64,000 nt of DNA from Imbricaverruca yamaguchii (lineage: Eukaryota; Arthropoda; Thecostraca; Neoverrucidae): the NCBI GenBank assembly GCA_034440575.1, contig JAOTOL010001227.1, positions 124,001-188,000 of the forward strand, read 5' to 3'. How positions within the stretch are numbered: the stretch's first letter is position 1; each line of letters begins with the position of its first letter. The notes under the pieces are model-generated. The model searched no databases. It was not told the origin of the DNA and worked only from the letters and a program-made list of their open reading frames with translations. The position numbers and the translations under genes are program-made. Of the stretch, positions 34,117 to 45,917 are shown one piece after another.

Positions 34117-36183
34117 TACATCTAATGCGCCGCAAACCACGCCGATACCGCCCACAGCCGATATCGACTCGCCCACGGCCCGGTCGTGCGCAATGTTCCA
34201 GGGTATCAGCTCCGGGGACCTCAGCATCTTCTATCTACCAAAACGTCACACCGTGTGCCGGTCGTACTGCGTAGAAATCGAGAGTTACAACACCACAACA
34301 ACACACGCAATCGTATATTGTACGTCAAAGTATATTGTCTTATCGATGTCTGGAAGACAAAATCAATACGCGGTGATAGTGATGTACTTGCTGTCTTTTA
34401 TCGACGTTGGCAATAGGTGGAGAGGAGAGTGGCACAAAGGCCCCCGTGTCCGTGCGGGGTGCATATTATAAGATTGCTAGACTCCGTTCGAGAAGACAAA
34501 AATACCGCGCTATTTGCACCCCAGCACGATCTTCTTTGTTGATGCTCTGTGATTGTCTGTAGTGACGGGTTAAGTTGCGTGGTTCATCTCGTTATTTTTG
34601 GGTGACGTCATCGCGACATCATTTTGTAGTTTTTGCACGGTGTGGAAGCTGAGGTGAACCGGGGAGTGGTTGGGAGAAAAAATAGCATGTTCACTATGCT
34701 CGTTATCTGAAATGTACTTCAAGTTGGGCACAATTTACTGAAACAAAGCGAAAGCAACAGCCTGAGGTCGAGTTGTTTTCAGAACTGGATACAATTGTTA
34801 GTCCATCCCATACACCTTGCCGGTTTACCATCGTTGGTCTACCTGGACCATCATTTCATGGTCCAGATGGTGCGGATGGTCAGCTGGATTTTCCTTTGTG
34901 ACGTGGTGTCACATGTGACCACTGCCTAGGAGTGCCGTCAGCAACCATCTCCAGCCAGCATGTAGCACACACCCGACCGGCCGACGCCGGATGTCGAGTC
35001 AAAGTTTGAGGTCATGTCGGTCAAGGTCACGGCCGGTTCATTCATTCATACCCGAGCGTGGCGCATGCGCAAAGCGTGGGCCCTCAGTTTCCGGTCGCAT
35101 GACCCCGGCAATTTGGCTGAGAGCGGCGGTTTGGTGCATGTTGAGCGAACGTCTGACCTTCGGCCCGCCCATAGCCGCCACCGGTCTCGTCTTGTGGCGA
35201 CAGGAAACGATGCCACATCCCAGTCCAAAGGTGCATGTAGGCATCAACGAAGCGTAACCGAACGCATCGAGAGTGAGAGAGATAGCACCCACAACACGGC
35301 TGCTGATGAAGCAGTAACTCTCCACAACAGCTGAAGCAAGCATCTCGCCACAAGCCGAACAGTTTGCGGTGGATAAGTGTAATCTAATCTGTGAGACAGC
35401 GCCGAGTGTAATTACAGATAGCCGAGGCGCGGATCGCCGTCCAGACAATGGCGGCGCGCCTTTGACGAATGGGTTCCGACGCGGGGGTCGTGAGAAGAAG
35501 CGTGCCGCCGCCGGAAGTGGATCGGTCACGCGCTGTCCTGCCGACCAGGCGGCCTGCGCACCGGCACTCCCACATTACAGCTGGGAACGCCAGCCGAAAT
35601 TCGCCGGACGGGGTGAAATGTTGATATGGGTCACTGATCGCGGCGGCGGAAAAAGGCTGCGGTGGCGCCCCGGGGCCGGCCGGCCGGCACGGCGGTGACC
35701 CTGAGCGGCTCAGCGGCCGCTGGGAAAACGCCCTGACTCTGCACGGCACTGGCGGTCGTCTCCAGCCATCGGCTTCAGTCTGGCTCTGACATTTGACCCC
35801 CGGCTCTGGCTTTCGACCACGTAGCCAAGTTCGAAATGACTTCAAAGCAAAAGTGAAAATAGCAATGTTTATTATTCTGAGGAAAACAATTATCACCAAA
35901 CTATCATGCCCACTTTTTTATTTCCTATTGTTCTCTTCCCCCGAATTCAGAGGCCGAATGTGCCACACTTATCAGATGTCTGCCTAACTTGAAGGATAAT
36001 ATAGGTAATGGATCCAACATATTGCCTGGATTGAAGAGGGTCCATAGTCACAGAGACAATTGCGTCATCTATGGACCTAGTCAGGGTGGGAAACGATGGA
36101 ACTAGTTCCCCACGTTCGCCTTCTGACTGAAGAGAGGTAGCCCCCGGATTGGAAAAAGCCATGATGTGCATCCTCTCTCTGAG
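34117..36183. other. Unique sequence with a CpG-rich block
   Basis: About 2 kb of single-copy DNA. 35405-35760 is CpG-dense. TCAAGGTCA, an extended nuclear-receptor half-site, is at about 35017. No gene recognised; the minus frame 35899-35384 has no domain I recognise. Confidence 0.35.
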
Positions 36184-36421
36184 AAATTTTAAGACGACGG
36201 TACCATTCCGGGACCAAAAGTCATCCCCAGAGGCGCCCGAGTGCACCTCCCCTTGAAATCGTCTGTCAGTGCCCCCCCCCTCCTGTAAGAAAATGGTGCC
36301 CACCTAAACATCTTCCCCTCCAACTTTTCCTGTCGCGCTCCTATACCCTTGACGTCATCCACGCCCGACTGGCTGCTCTTCTTTTTTTCTCTTTTTTTCC
36401 CGAACAAAAGCAATCAATGAT

Positions 36422-36540
36422 CAGGAGTGGATCCACGAATTGTCATGTATAGGGAGCAGTTATCTGGATGGGCGCCACTTCTACGGATGGACGCCATTAG
36501 GAAAGCGCCTGGATGGGTGCCTTCAGCGGAAAATGGTATC
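36422..36540 (+). mobile_element. hAT-like MITE fragment
   Basis: Starts CAGGAGTGGATCCACGAATT then GTCATG, matching the minus-strand start of the 12.4 kb element (CAGGGGCGGATACAGAAATT, GTCATG), followed by GGCGCCACTT words. A GTGCACTCGGGCGCC block on the minus strand at 36184-36310 may be a second fragment. Confidence 0.4.
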
Positions 36541-36665
36541 TTGTATAAGTATATTTCAAATGGCATGGCTCATATACCGTGGTGTCCGTTTCATTACATG
36601 TCTCCGTCGATTGTGAAGCTGCAGTACTCGGCTACCACAGTGGAATAACATGCAGTATGCTAGTG

Positions 36666-37162
<497 letters not shown>

Positions 37163-37267
37163 TTGACGTGACGTGACCTGAAGTAAGGGCAGAACTGCGA
37201 AACATATGACGCTCCCTACGTGACGTGACCTGAAGTAAGGGAAGAACTGCGAAATGTATGAAGCTCC
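37163..37267. repeat. 52-bp duplication
   Basis: Two copies of a 52-bp unit with ACGTGACGTGACCTGAAGTA and AAGAACTGCGAAA; ACGTGACCTG starts at 37171 and 37223. Confidence 0.9.
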
Positions 37268-37507
37268 CTGAGTGGTGGATGCAACACCTGCCCTATCTAG
37301 GAATCAGACGAACAAGACGTCCTGTGCTTGGGCAAAGTACACCAGTGACAAGATGCGTATTGTTAGAGGTGCTTGGTGTCTAGTTAGGAATTCCTCAGTA
37401 TTTTTTCTTACTGATGTTTTGCATCGCCAGCGATCTCAATATGTGTTTCCATGCAGTTCGCAAACAATACTGCAACATGTGTAGTCAATACGTTTAGGAA
37501 GTGGGTA

Positions 37508-37672
37508 CAGGTAGGGACAATAAACTGGGGGCATATGCCCCGATGGAAGAGGTGCCCTGCAAAAAGACTAGTGCACACCGTCCCGCTAAAACGATTTTTC
37601 AGCCATAGGCGCCTCTCGGACAGAAATAGGCATCGCTCTGGAAGGAAATGGCAGTCTCCGCGAGGGAATTAA
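37508..37672 (-). mobile_element. Fragment of the 12.4 kb short family
   Basis: Words GGGGGCATATGCCCC, GAGGTGCCCTGC, AGTGCACACCGTCCC, GCGCCTCTC and GGAAATGGCA occur in the same order as in 12429-12633. Termini are not clear. Confidence 0.35.
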
Positions 37673-37674
37673 CA

Positions 37675-37862
37675 CTGTCTGTTTGTTTGTTCGTTCATTA
37701 AGTGGTTCTCGACGCACTTTATGCACGATCACGGCTAATGGTGCCGCCCACGTTGCTTCGCTGGTGGGCTGCGGGATTCTGGAAATGCCCTGAGTGGTGC
37801 GAGTGTTGAACCCGAGACATTTGGTACCCAGAGCTCAACATCTTAACCACTCGGCCATCCCC
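37675..37862 (-). mobile_element. tRNA(Ser/Leu)-like SINE, type 4
   Basis: On the minus strand: GGGGATGGCCGAGTGGTTAA (A-box region) and CTCGGGTTCAACAC (B-box), with about 45 nt between as expected for a class II tRNA with a variable arm. A body with AGGGCATTTCCAGAATCCCG and a tail of AACAAACAAAC units follows. Head length and tail support a SINE, not a tRNA gene. Confidence 0.75.
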
Positions 37863-38021
37863 GCCCAGAGTTTTCGGGTAAGGTGCTGCAAATACATATT
37901 GCGTGAAGGATTGTTATAAGTATCTAGTTCGCAATGTAATGAAAGTGACATTTGTGTCACCAACCATCCACACCAAGACTGCGGTGGAATCCCGACATAA
38001 ATTGTTGGGCATGCCGATGTA

Positions 38022-38143
<122 letters not shown>

Positions 38144-38465
38144 CATATTATCCCAACCCACCCTTTCTATGAAGAATGAGCACAAGCCACAGCACTTACA
38201 TCGATGAAAATATCAAAACGATTCTAAAACCCGCATGCGCATGAATTTGTGGTGTTTGGCTGGCCTTAATAGAGCCTCAGGACGTCTCCGGTATGGACCG
38301 CGCTTCTTCCTCAGCATGGCTGGGCTTTGCTACGTGTATGGTGCCGCTCCAATCGTGACCTGTCAAGCGAGACACAAGATGAGGCGGAGGACCTCAGACG
38401 GACGCACATGTACCGACACGCCGTGTCTCGGGACCACCTGGCGATGTCGCCGGCCGCCGCAGGTG

Positions 38466-38935
38466 CGAAGGAGCGCTGTACAGCTGCGGCTGCCCTGGCC
38501 CCCATGGCACCTCACCACCCGAGGAGCGCTCTACAGCTGCGGCTGCCCTGGCCCCCATGGCACCTCACCACCCGAGGAGCGTTGTACAGCTGCGGCTGCC
38601 CTGGCCCCCATACCACCTCACTACCCGAGGAGCGCTGTACAGCTGCGGCTGCCCTGGCCCCCATGCCACCTCACCACCCGAGGAGCGCTCTACAGCTGCG
38701 GCTGCCCTGGCCCCCATACCACCTCACTACCCGAGGAGCGCTGTACAGCTGCGGCTGCCCTGGCCCCCATACCACCTCACTACCCGAGGAGCGCTGTACA
38801 GCTGCGGCTGCCCTGGCCCCCATGCCACCTCACCACCCGAGGAGCGCTCTACAGCTGCGGCTGCCCTGGCCCCCATACCACCTCACCACCCGAGGAGCGC
38901 TCTACAGCTGCAGTATCTTTGGTGCCCATGTCGCC
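38466..38935. repeat. 53-bp minisatellite
   Basis: About nine copies of a 53-bp unit, GAGGAGCGCTSTACAGCTGC, GGCTGCCCTGGCCCCCAT and ACCACCTCACYACCC, with CTCTACAG and TGTACAG subtypes. More diverged copies continue to about 39030. The plus frame 38235-39047 is a by-product. Confidence 0.95.
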
Positions 38936-39049
38936 TTGCCACCTAGGGAGCGCTGCACAGTTGCGGCTGCTCTGGCTCCCACTTTACCAGCCAAGGAGCG
39001 CTTTACAACTACGGCCCCCCTGTCACCTTGCCGCCCAATGCGAGTGAAC

Positions 39050-39160
39050 ACAGCCAGTAACGGAAGATATCCTGTAGCAGACCGTATCGGAAGTTAGCCT
39101 GTATCAGAGAGTAACGGAAGATAACGTGTACCAGACAGTAGCAGAAGATAGTCGGCAACA
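39050..39160. repeat. ~27/28-bp degenerate minisatellite
   Basis: Four units of the type CAGTAACGGAAGATAWCSTG followed by TAKCAGAC. Confidence 0.8.
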
Positions 39161-39474
39161 TAGTAAGTCCATGCCGACGTGGTGCATGGATCATACTGTA
39201 TTAATGTACTGCTATGCTGGGTCATGTATTCATTGCACATTTATGTCTTACTATGTACATTCTAATGACAGGTAATATGTGCTGATTGACAGGCTTCTGA
39301 ATATAACAAATATTTAGCATTGGTGGTGTCCCCCTTCGCGCAGGAAAAACCAGTCATGCACGGATGTTTCGGGCGCCAAAAGTGACAACAAAATACTGCA
39401 TGGGGCCACAGCAAACACTTACTAAATATAATGCATGGAAGTGTGATAAAGTGAAGCCTGCGAGTTAATCGAGT
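39161..39474. other. Unique sequence
   Basis: Nothing recognised. Confidence 0.4.
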
Positions 39475-39706
39475 AGCGCCTGCAGGCAGAAGGAACTGGT
39501 TGAGTAGCTCCTGGGAGCACACGACGTCGAGGAGCTGGTCGAGCAGCATCTGCAGACAGAGGGAGCTGATGAAGCAGCGTCTGAAGGCGGAGGAAGCTGA
39601 TGTAGCAGCATCTACAGACAGACAGAACTGATGAAGCAGCGTCTGAAGGCAGCTTAAGCTGATGTATCAGCATCTGCAGACAGAGAAAGCTGATGTAGCA
39701 CCATCT

Positions 39707-39739
<33 letters not shown>

Positions 39740-40025
39740 TGATGAAGCAGCGTCTGAAGGCGGAGGAAGCTGATGTAGCAGCATCTACAGACAGACAGAA
39801 CTGATGAAGCAGCGTCTGAAGGCAGCTCAAGCTGATGTAGCAGCATCTGCAGACAGAGGAAGCTGATGTAGCACCATCTGTAGACAGAGATAACTGATGA
39901 AGCAGCGTCTGAAGGCAGAGGGAGGTGGTCGGGTGGCGCCCGCAGGCAGAGGGAGTTGGTCCGGTGACGTCCGCAGGCAGAGGGAGGTGGTCGGGTAGCG
40001 CCATGTAGCGCCGGCTGAGGGTCAG
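39475..40025. repeat. ~30-bp GATGAAGCAGCGTCTGAAGG minisatellite with a (GA)n insert
   Basis: About 18 units alternating GATGAAGCAGCGTCTGAAGG and GATGTAGCAGCATCTGCAGA forms. A (GA)n tract at 39709-39737 interrupts the array. The right end changes to GGTCGGGTRGCGCCCGCAGG forms. The GCAGC/GCATC/GCAGA blocks give short stems within units. Confidence 0.92.
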
Positions 40026-40659
40026 CACTTCTCCAAGAGTACACACGTCGGATGCCGTCTATCTGGCGTGCGGCGGGCTGTCATCAGCGTCGACGACTGG
40101 CGGTGGGGTCGGTGGGGTCGGTGGGGTCGGCAGGCGACTAGCACCCACCCGCCGAGCGGCACCGTATCGGAAGTGGCCGCTAATCACCCAGGGGACGACA
40201 GCCGGGGCCCCGGTGTCCGGCCACCGGGTACCATTAAAGAGCCCGGCCGCCAGCATTAACATATTAATCGCGCTAATGAGAGCTGCCGCGCCTCAAGACG
40301 CCACCGCCCGTCTACCACCGGAGCTATGAGCTTCTCAGCACTTTATGCAAAATATAGAGTGCGGCGCGCCCCCAATAAACATGCCACCAACCCGGAAGCT
40401 GTGTTCACCCGAACGGTAAAGTGTACACAAGATACTGGTGCGAGACGTGGTGGAATCGCCGGGCAGCCCGGTGAAAAGATTCATCTGACAGCTACCAATA
40501 CCGCTAACGAGCATGCAGTGACCGGGCTGGGGCATCAGCTGTTTAAAAACGGATGCAAGCTTGACATTTTTAGCTGGCGCATGTATCCTTGACAGTTCTT
40601 GTTAGCCATGTCGAAAAACATGTGCATACGTGAAGCATGGAGACATATCCAGCACTCGG
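40026..40659. other. CpG-rich unique sequence with a G-rich triplet of GGTGGGGTC
   Basis: 40100-40132 has three consecutive GGTGGGGTC units, a G-quadruplex-type run. The rest is CpG-rich to 40330 and then unremarkable; no gene recognised. Confidence 0.4.
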
Positions 40660-40985
40660 ACAATGGGATGTGACTATTCATGCAGTCGGTGTAACCAGGC
40701 ATGTTATGTGGGATGTGATCATTTGTACAGTCGGCATACCCAGCACTCGGAGAAGTGGCTGTGCCTATTTGTATATTCGGTATATCCAGGCTATGTTATG
40801 TGCGATGTGACCATTTGCACAGTTGGTATAGTCAGACTATGTTATGTGGGATGTGACCATTTGTACAGTTGGTATAGCCAGGCCATGCTATGTGGGATGT
40901 GACAACTTGCACAGTTGGTATAGTCAGACTATGTGATGTGGGATGTGACCATTTGTGCAGTCGGAATAGCCAGGCTTTGTGATAC
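40660..40985. repeat. 46-bp minisatellite
   Basis: About seven units of 46 bp with GGGATGTGACCATTTGTACA, GTTGGTATAGYCAG and ATGTTATGT. GATGTGAC starts at 40804, 40850, 40896 and 40942. Confidence 0.93.
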
Positions 40986-42133
40986 ATTAACGCGTTCTGC
41001 TTGACAGCAGGTTGATGATATATAGCGTCAGCAAATGATTGCGACTTGCCTCAAATGCACTTCTAACAAACTTCCTCTAAATTTGAATGACATGGTATTG
41101 TGATACACACATTTTCCCTTCCAGACTTGTGTCACACAAAGTATCCTATACAAATTGTTTTTCTTACACAAGATGTCTTGCACAAATTGTCTGACGCAAA
41201 TTGTCTGATCTAAATTGTCATATACAAATTTTCATAAAACTTCCCTTCCCAAATTATTCGCCACCCGATGGAGAATTAAATGAAGGGTCATAGAGAGACT
41301 TTGTGAGATACCTCACAGGTTTCCCGATGCCAACATTTCTAGTTGGGATATATCTTCTCTTGTTCGGAGAACACATGATAGGTGGAGGGGAGAGTTGATG
41401 TTTAGAAGGAAAACTCACAGATACCCGCTCCTGAAGTGTCCATGAACTTGGTTTCAGGCATCAACTAGCTCATTGCTTGATGTACAGTTGTGCAGTAGCG
41501 AAAGCCACGTGGTACATTGAGACCAGCACGGCAACGCAGTCGCCATATAGCTCTCGGAAATGTGAACTGAAGGTGCCGCCGCCCGGCCCACACACGACCG
41601 ACTTTTTGCGAATGCAGCTTTTTACAGCAGGAACAACAGCGAAAGCAGATGGGAACGGGCGCTATCGGGAGTTTGGGGTCAGTTTTTTGTCCGCCAATTT
41701 TCTGACGCTGGGAACCGTTCATCAGTGCAAAAACGGTGTAGAATTACTTGTGAGAGAAAACAGTTTGGTCTGGCGCAGATGATGGTGATAAGTGTGCGAT
41801 TCGTTCAGAAACCTTGTCAATGTGGAACATTGTCGCCGTGCCTGTCTGTCTCCTACAGAAGGCGAATTTGGGAAAATACAACACTTCCTAGATTATTGCA
41901 ACTGTTCCCGACTTGGGAACAGTCCCTAAGTACATCTCCCAAACGTCCTCGAGGTTAAAGCTGGTAAAACGCTTGGCTTTCACTTAACTTTCTTAGTAGA
42001 GAGGTTAGTTGTTCCGGTTGCCAGCAACACGCACCTTATTATTCCACACGTGTCGTATTGCAGCTATGAAGGAGACGTATGCTCTATGCAGCGGCTTATT
42101 AAGTTCGATTCTATCGTAATTTTGTTTCTTTGG
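40986..42133. other. Unique sequence
   Basis: AT-richer single-copy DNA with small repeats of ACAAATTGTCT near 41150-41230. No gene recognised. Confidence 0.4.
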
Positions 42134-42403
42134 TTAACAGGTTTCTGTACAGCAGTTAGTATGCTTCTGTAAAGTGCTAACAAATTGCCGTATAGCGTTG
42201 CGATATTCCTGGGGACAAACATCACGTAGCGTGGTCGAGCAGCTGTCGTCGGAACTTCTGATGGCTGACAGTGCGATTTTTACCGTAGAAGAAACTCTGG
42301 TGCAGTTTTCATTGCTGGCACTTTGAAGCTGAGCAAAGTAGCTAAGCTTCCGACTCCGTTTCCAAAAATGTTCTTCTTGAGTGAAATCCCCAGTGGAGCA
42401 CAT
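42134..42403 (-). CDS. Weak candidate terminal exon, unknown product
   Basis: A minus-strand frame ends in TAA at 42134. After a possible splice acceptor (CTACTTTGCTCAG, with the exon starting near 42328), it encodes about 64 residues of balanced composition. These include QEYRNAIRQFVSTLQKH and six cysteines in NC, SC, VC, NCC and TC contexts, suggesting a small helical, possibly secreted domain. It is not part of a tandem repeat, and codon choice looks ordinary. I recognise no family, no upstream exon is identified, and a chance frame is quite possible. Confidence 0.18.
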   Translation of the reverse strand: MCSTGDFTQEEHFWKRSRKLSYFAQLQSASNENCTRVSSTVKIALSAIRSSDDSCSTTLRDVCPQEYRNAIRQFVSTLQKHTNCCTETC

Positions 42404-42604
42404 GATGAATCACATGGATCGGATGGTGGATCGCATGGACCACATGGTGTGGCAGGCACCGGATGATCAGAACATCTGGGTATCGACCGGCATCTCGGAC
42501 ACCTCCCACTGTTAGCATCCTTAATTCGAATGGCTGCTCAGAGCCAATTGTGACATGTTGAGTGTAGTTCATGTTAATGCTGCAGGTTAGTCGTCGTTCG
42601 TGAG

Positions 42605-42775
42605 CCGCGTGTTGTCACCTTCACCTGTGCAGAGGGGGAGGGAGGCTGTTGCGAACAGACAGCGTTTTGTCACCTTCGCCTGTGCAGAGGGGGAGGGAGG
42701 CTGTTGCGAACACCCAGCGTTTAGCCACCTTCACCCGTGCAGAGGGAGAGGGAGGCTGTTGCGAACACCCAGCGC
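42605..42775. repeat. 55-bp triplication
   Basis: Three copies of a 55-bp unit with CACCTTCACCTGTGCAGAGG, GGGAGGGAGGCTGTTGCGAA and ACACCCAGCG; CACCT starts at 42616, 42671 and 42726. Confidence 0.93.
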
Positions 42776-42987
42776 TTTCGAACGGAGACGCTGGTGCCAT
42801 GAAATAGCACTGGCGGCATGAAGCGGCGCCGACGGCATGAAACAAAACCGAGCGCTTGCACGTGGCAACGGCTCGCGATTCATATGTCGGGTTTTATCAT
42901 TTGGTGTAGTGGTTAACCGCCAGGTGAGCTCGATCTTTTTTGTTGGAAACATTCTAAAATGTTCACGCTTAGTCACCCCTTGTCGGG

Positions 42988-43130
42988 GATGAGTAGTCTA
43001 GGGGCATGTCTCACAATCGAAATATTGTGGGTTCGAGCCTCACCTGTCGCAACTCTTTGCCCGCGACCAATCGGCGTGAGAGAATGGCGACGCTACATGA
43101 CTCAACGGTCGACGTGTCGTAAAACCAATG
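42988..43130 (+). mobile_element. tRNA-derived SINE, type 1, copy c
   Basis: Same element as at 25753 and 32079, but with about 14 bases deleted between the A-box region (GATGAGTAGTCTAGGGG) and CATGTCTCACAATCG. B-box and body are intact. Confidence 0.82.
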
Positions 43131-43589
43131 ATTATAACTCGCTTGTCGAAACCAAGAGCTGCTACTCGCTCGAAATGATTCGCCCAGTATTTTCTGTATC
43201 TTAGGATGTTGTCTGAGGTCATGTTAGGTCAATGGTAGTGAATAGCATTGGACGTGCGGGTGATTTGCGAAGAGTGCTAATTGAGCTTCCCAGCACTCTA
43301 TGACTTCTAGAATTGGCCATTTGGGGAAATAGTAAGATTAACTTCTGATAGTTCACAATTTCGGTGAATAACGGACTGGCATGTTCTTCCTTCGGAAGTT
43401 GCATCTCAATGACGTCACATGACATCTCTATGTTTTATACCACAAGGTCCACCACCATAGCGAAGGATGCCCAACAGCTATACAAGACAGCGACCGGCTG
43501 ACGTGTCTCGTCTTCTCGCGGTCGCTAAGAAGAAAAAACGGTAGGCAGAGGAAAATGAACCACCGTCCCCCGCCTGTGTGATGGTTAAA
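43131..43589. other. Unique sequence
   Basis: Nothing recognised. Confidence 0.4.
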
Positions 43590-43700
43590 TATTAGCCCAT
43601 CAAAGGCAGTGACGGCTCCACGATGGACGACGGGAGAGTCGCCGACGGCTCCACGGTGGGCGACGGGAGAGTCGCTGACGGCTCCACGGTGGGTGCAGGC
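43590..43700. repeat. 33-bp minisatellite
   Basis: Two and a half to three copies containing GACGGCTCCACGGTGGGCGA and CGGGAGAGTCGCT. Confidence 0.88.
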
Positions 43701-44164
43701 GGTGTTCGGCATCATCTCTTAATTTCAATACTTCGTGGCAGGTTAGTTACTGTGGAGCCGCACCCAGATGTATATTAAAACGCACTCCACAGTTGGTCTT
43801 CGACTCGAGTCTTTCATTGAAACGGCCAGGGAAATAGCGATTAGCAGGCATTCGAGAGTAACGATCATCCTGCGCAGTTTCGGAATTCCAGACATCAGCT
43901 GACGGCAGTGAACAGCTGAGAGTCAGCTGTTCACGTCTGCGACACGTCTTTGGCCTGCTCCGTCCCCCATACAGGCAGCACCAAAGAAAGGCGCACGACA
44001 GGGTGTAGCTGAAAAGAGAGCAGAAGGTAGATCCAGGCCAGGTGCTCCGGCGGGGGGGGGACGGTGGCACGTGCCGCCGCCGTCTGGAAGGGGAAGCCTG
44101 AATGAGAAGTAGGCCTTCACGCAACAAGGAGCTCAAGATCGTCTACAGCCAGGCAAGCGTATCC
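43701..44164. other. Unique sequence
   Basis: GC-moderate single-copy DNA with a G9 run at about 44053. The minus frame 44136-43747 has no recognisable domain. Confidence 0.4.
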
Positions 44165-44320
44165 AACCAGCCCGTCGGTCAGCTACAGCTGCTGCGAAGG
44201 CTGATACCAGCCGATCAGCTGCAGCTGCTGGGACGGCTAATGCCAGCCGGTCAGCTGCAGCTGCTGCGAAGGCTAATGCCAGCCGGTCAGCTGCAGCTGC
44301 TGTCGACCGTTTCGGCCGAC
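44165..44320. repeat. 36-bp minisatellite with AGCTGCAGCT palindrome
   Basis: Four copies of a 36-bp unit, CCGGTCAGCTGCAGCTGCTG then CGAAGGCTAATGCCAG. Each has the nested palindrome CAGCTGCAGCTG. Confidence 0.9.
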
Positions 44321-44329
44321 TAATGTCAG

Positions 44330-44710
44330 CCCATGACCCTCTGACCAATAATCACTGTCGGCCGACTGACCACGGACCAATTAATAATTTCGAGCGACTT
44401 AACAATGAGAATTGTCCGCCAACTCAACACCCACCAAGGACCGATGTTGGCCAACTCACCACCTACCAAGGACCGATGTCGAGGAAATCACCATCCACCA
44501 CGGACCAATGTTGGAAACTCACCACATACCACGGACAAATGACGGCCAACTCACCGCCCACCACGCACCAATGTTGGCCAACTCACCCCCCTTCACGGAC
44601 CAATGTCGGCTGACTCCCCCCCTCCCCACTCGCGGACCAATGTCGTACAACTCACCACCCGCCACGAACTGCCAACTCACAAACCACCGCGGATCAATGT
44701 CGGCCGATTT
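44330..44710. repeat. ~32-bp degenerate minisatellite
   Basis: Nine to ten diverged units of the form CCAACTCACCACCYACCACG followed by GACCAATGTYGG. Confidence 0.88.
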
Positions 44711-45064
44711 AGAATTGACAGGCGATTCAGGAAGGCTGCGCGTCCAGGAAGTTGAGTGGATGTGGAGAGGCGCATGATCCCTTGGTCGGCAGATGTTCAC
44801 CGCACTCCCGAAACCACTGAGGCAGTCCACTGATGAAGGTCAGCCGATGAATGGGAAGCCATTGGGGATTAAACTATGTGAACACCTTTCAAGTGCGCAA
44901 AGGAATTAAACCAAAGGGATTCCAGGATGAATTGTTGGTGAACGTTCGAACAAAGAAATAGGTCATGCATGAATCTTGCACCAATGCCAGTCAAAGTTTG
45001 TTCTAGCACAGGAGGCACGTGTACGTTTCTGGAGAATGATGAGACAGCTTGACCAACGTGCGTG
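44711..45064. other. Unique sequence
   Basis: Nothing recognised. Confidence 0.4.
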
Positions 45065-45917
45065 TTAACCCGTCCCGTCTCGGGGGGTCTTGAACCGACC
45101 CCCCCCCTCTTAGGTTTTTCGCGGATAGCGGAGAAACGGCGCGCGGCAGCGCGCCCGAATTTGGCATACCTTTTCCCACATTAATTTAACATGCTGATTC
45201 AAAATTTTTAGGTCAGGTTATCTAGGGTCAACGAGTTAGTCAAGGTCAAGTGAGGTTACCTCCAAAAAAGTTAAACCAGTCGTCACGCTTTAACGGATAC
45301 AGATATTTTAATGAAACTGTCAGCGTTTGCTTATTTTTATGGATGCAACGAAACGTCCAAGTGGAATTTTGCATTTTTGTTTCGTTTTTTACTAGATATA
45401 AATTTTGCGTATTTGCCAAATTACAGTTGAAATACAGGATTCTGGCTAAAGTAAGCATTTTTGTATTAGGACAAGTTGACTTCCAACAACGTTTTTCGGT
45501 CTGTTCTACCCAATGGAAAAGGAAAATTAGAGAAAACTTGAAAACTCAAAATTTTGGAATTTCCAAAAGTATTTATTTGTATTTTGTGGGGGCCAAAAAA
45601 ATTATAGCCCTGATCGATTTCGCTGTCCTTTTCTCATTCCAAAGAATTTTTTTAAATTTCATATCTCCTCAAAATGAACTGCCCAGAGTCAAAAACATAA
45701 TGTAAGTCGTGAAAAGTCGTGAAAATCTAGCCCCCCTGGTGACGTCACTTTTAGGGGGAAATTATTTTGAGGGTGGACCCGAACCCTACTCGAGCGCTTT
45801 CCGATGACACCTCTTTCGTTTTCGTGTGATGCTTAGTTTGGATTTTAGACGGGGGTCTTCAACCGCCCCCCCCGAGACGGGGTGTGAGGATTTGACCGGA
45901 AAGACGGTGCGGGTTAA
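45065..45917 (+). mobile_element. TTAA-flanked piggyBac-like MITE, copy 1
   Basis: Flanked by TTAA on both sides. Ends are CCCGTCCCGTCTCGGGGGG on the left and, read inward on the minus strand, CCCGCACCGTCTTTCC on the right: an imperfect terminal inverted repeat starting CCCG directly after TTAA, the signature of piggyBac-superfamily insertions. Subterminal hairpins GGGGGGTCTTGAACCGACCC (left) and GGGGGTCTTCAACCGCCCCC (right). The interior has AGGTTTTTCGCGGATAGCGG, AGTCAAGGTCAAGTGAGG and an AT-rich core. Its 151-codon frame (45250-45705) is broken in copy 2, so it is not a conserved gene. About 90% similar to copy 2 by eye. Confidence 0.85.

Noticed and set aside
39475..40025. Hammerhead ribozyme (CTGATGA motifs)
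   Set aside because: CTGATGA occurs repeatedly but the required GAAA core and flanking stems are absent; it is part of the repeat unit.
45250..45705. 151-codon frame inside MITE copy 1
   Set aside because: Copy 2 of the same element carries stops and indels at the equivalent place, so the frame is not conserved. It is not a transposase.
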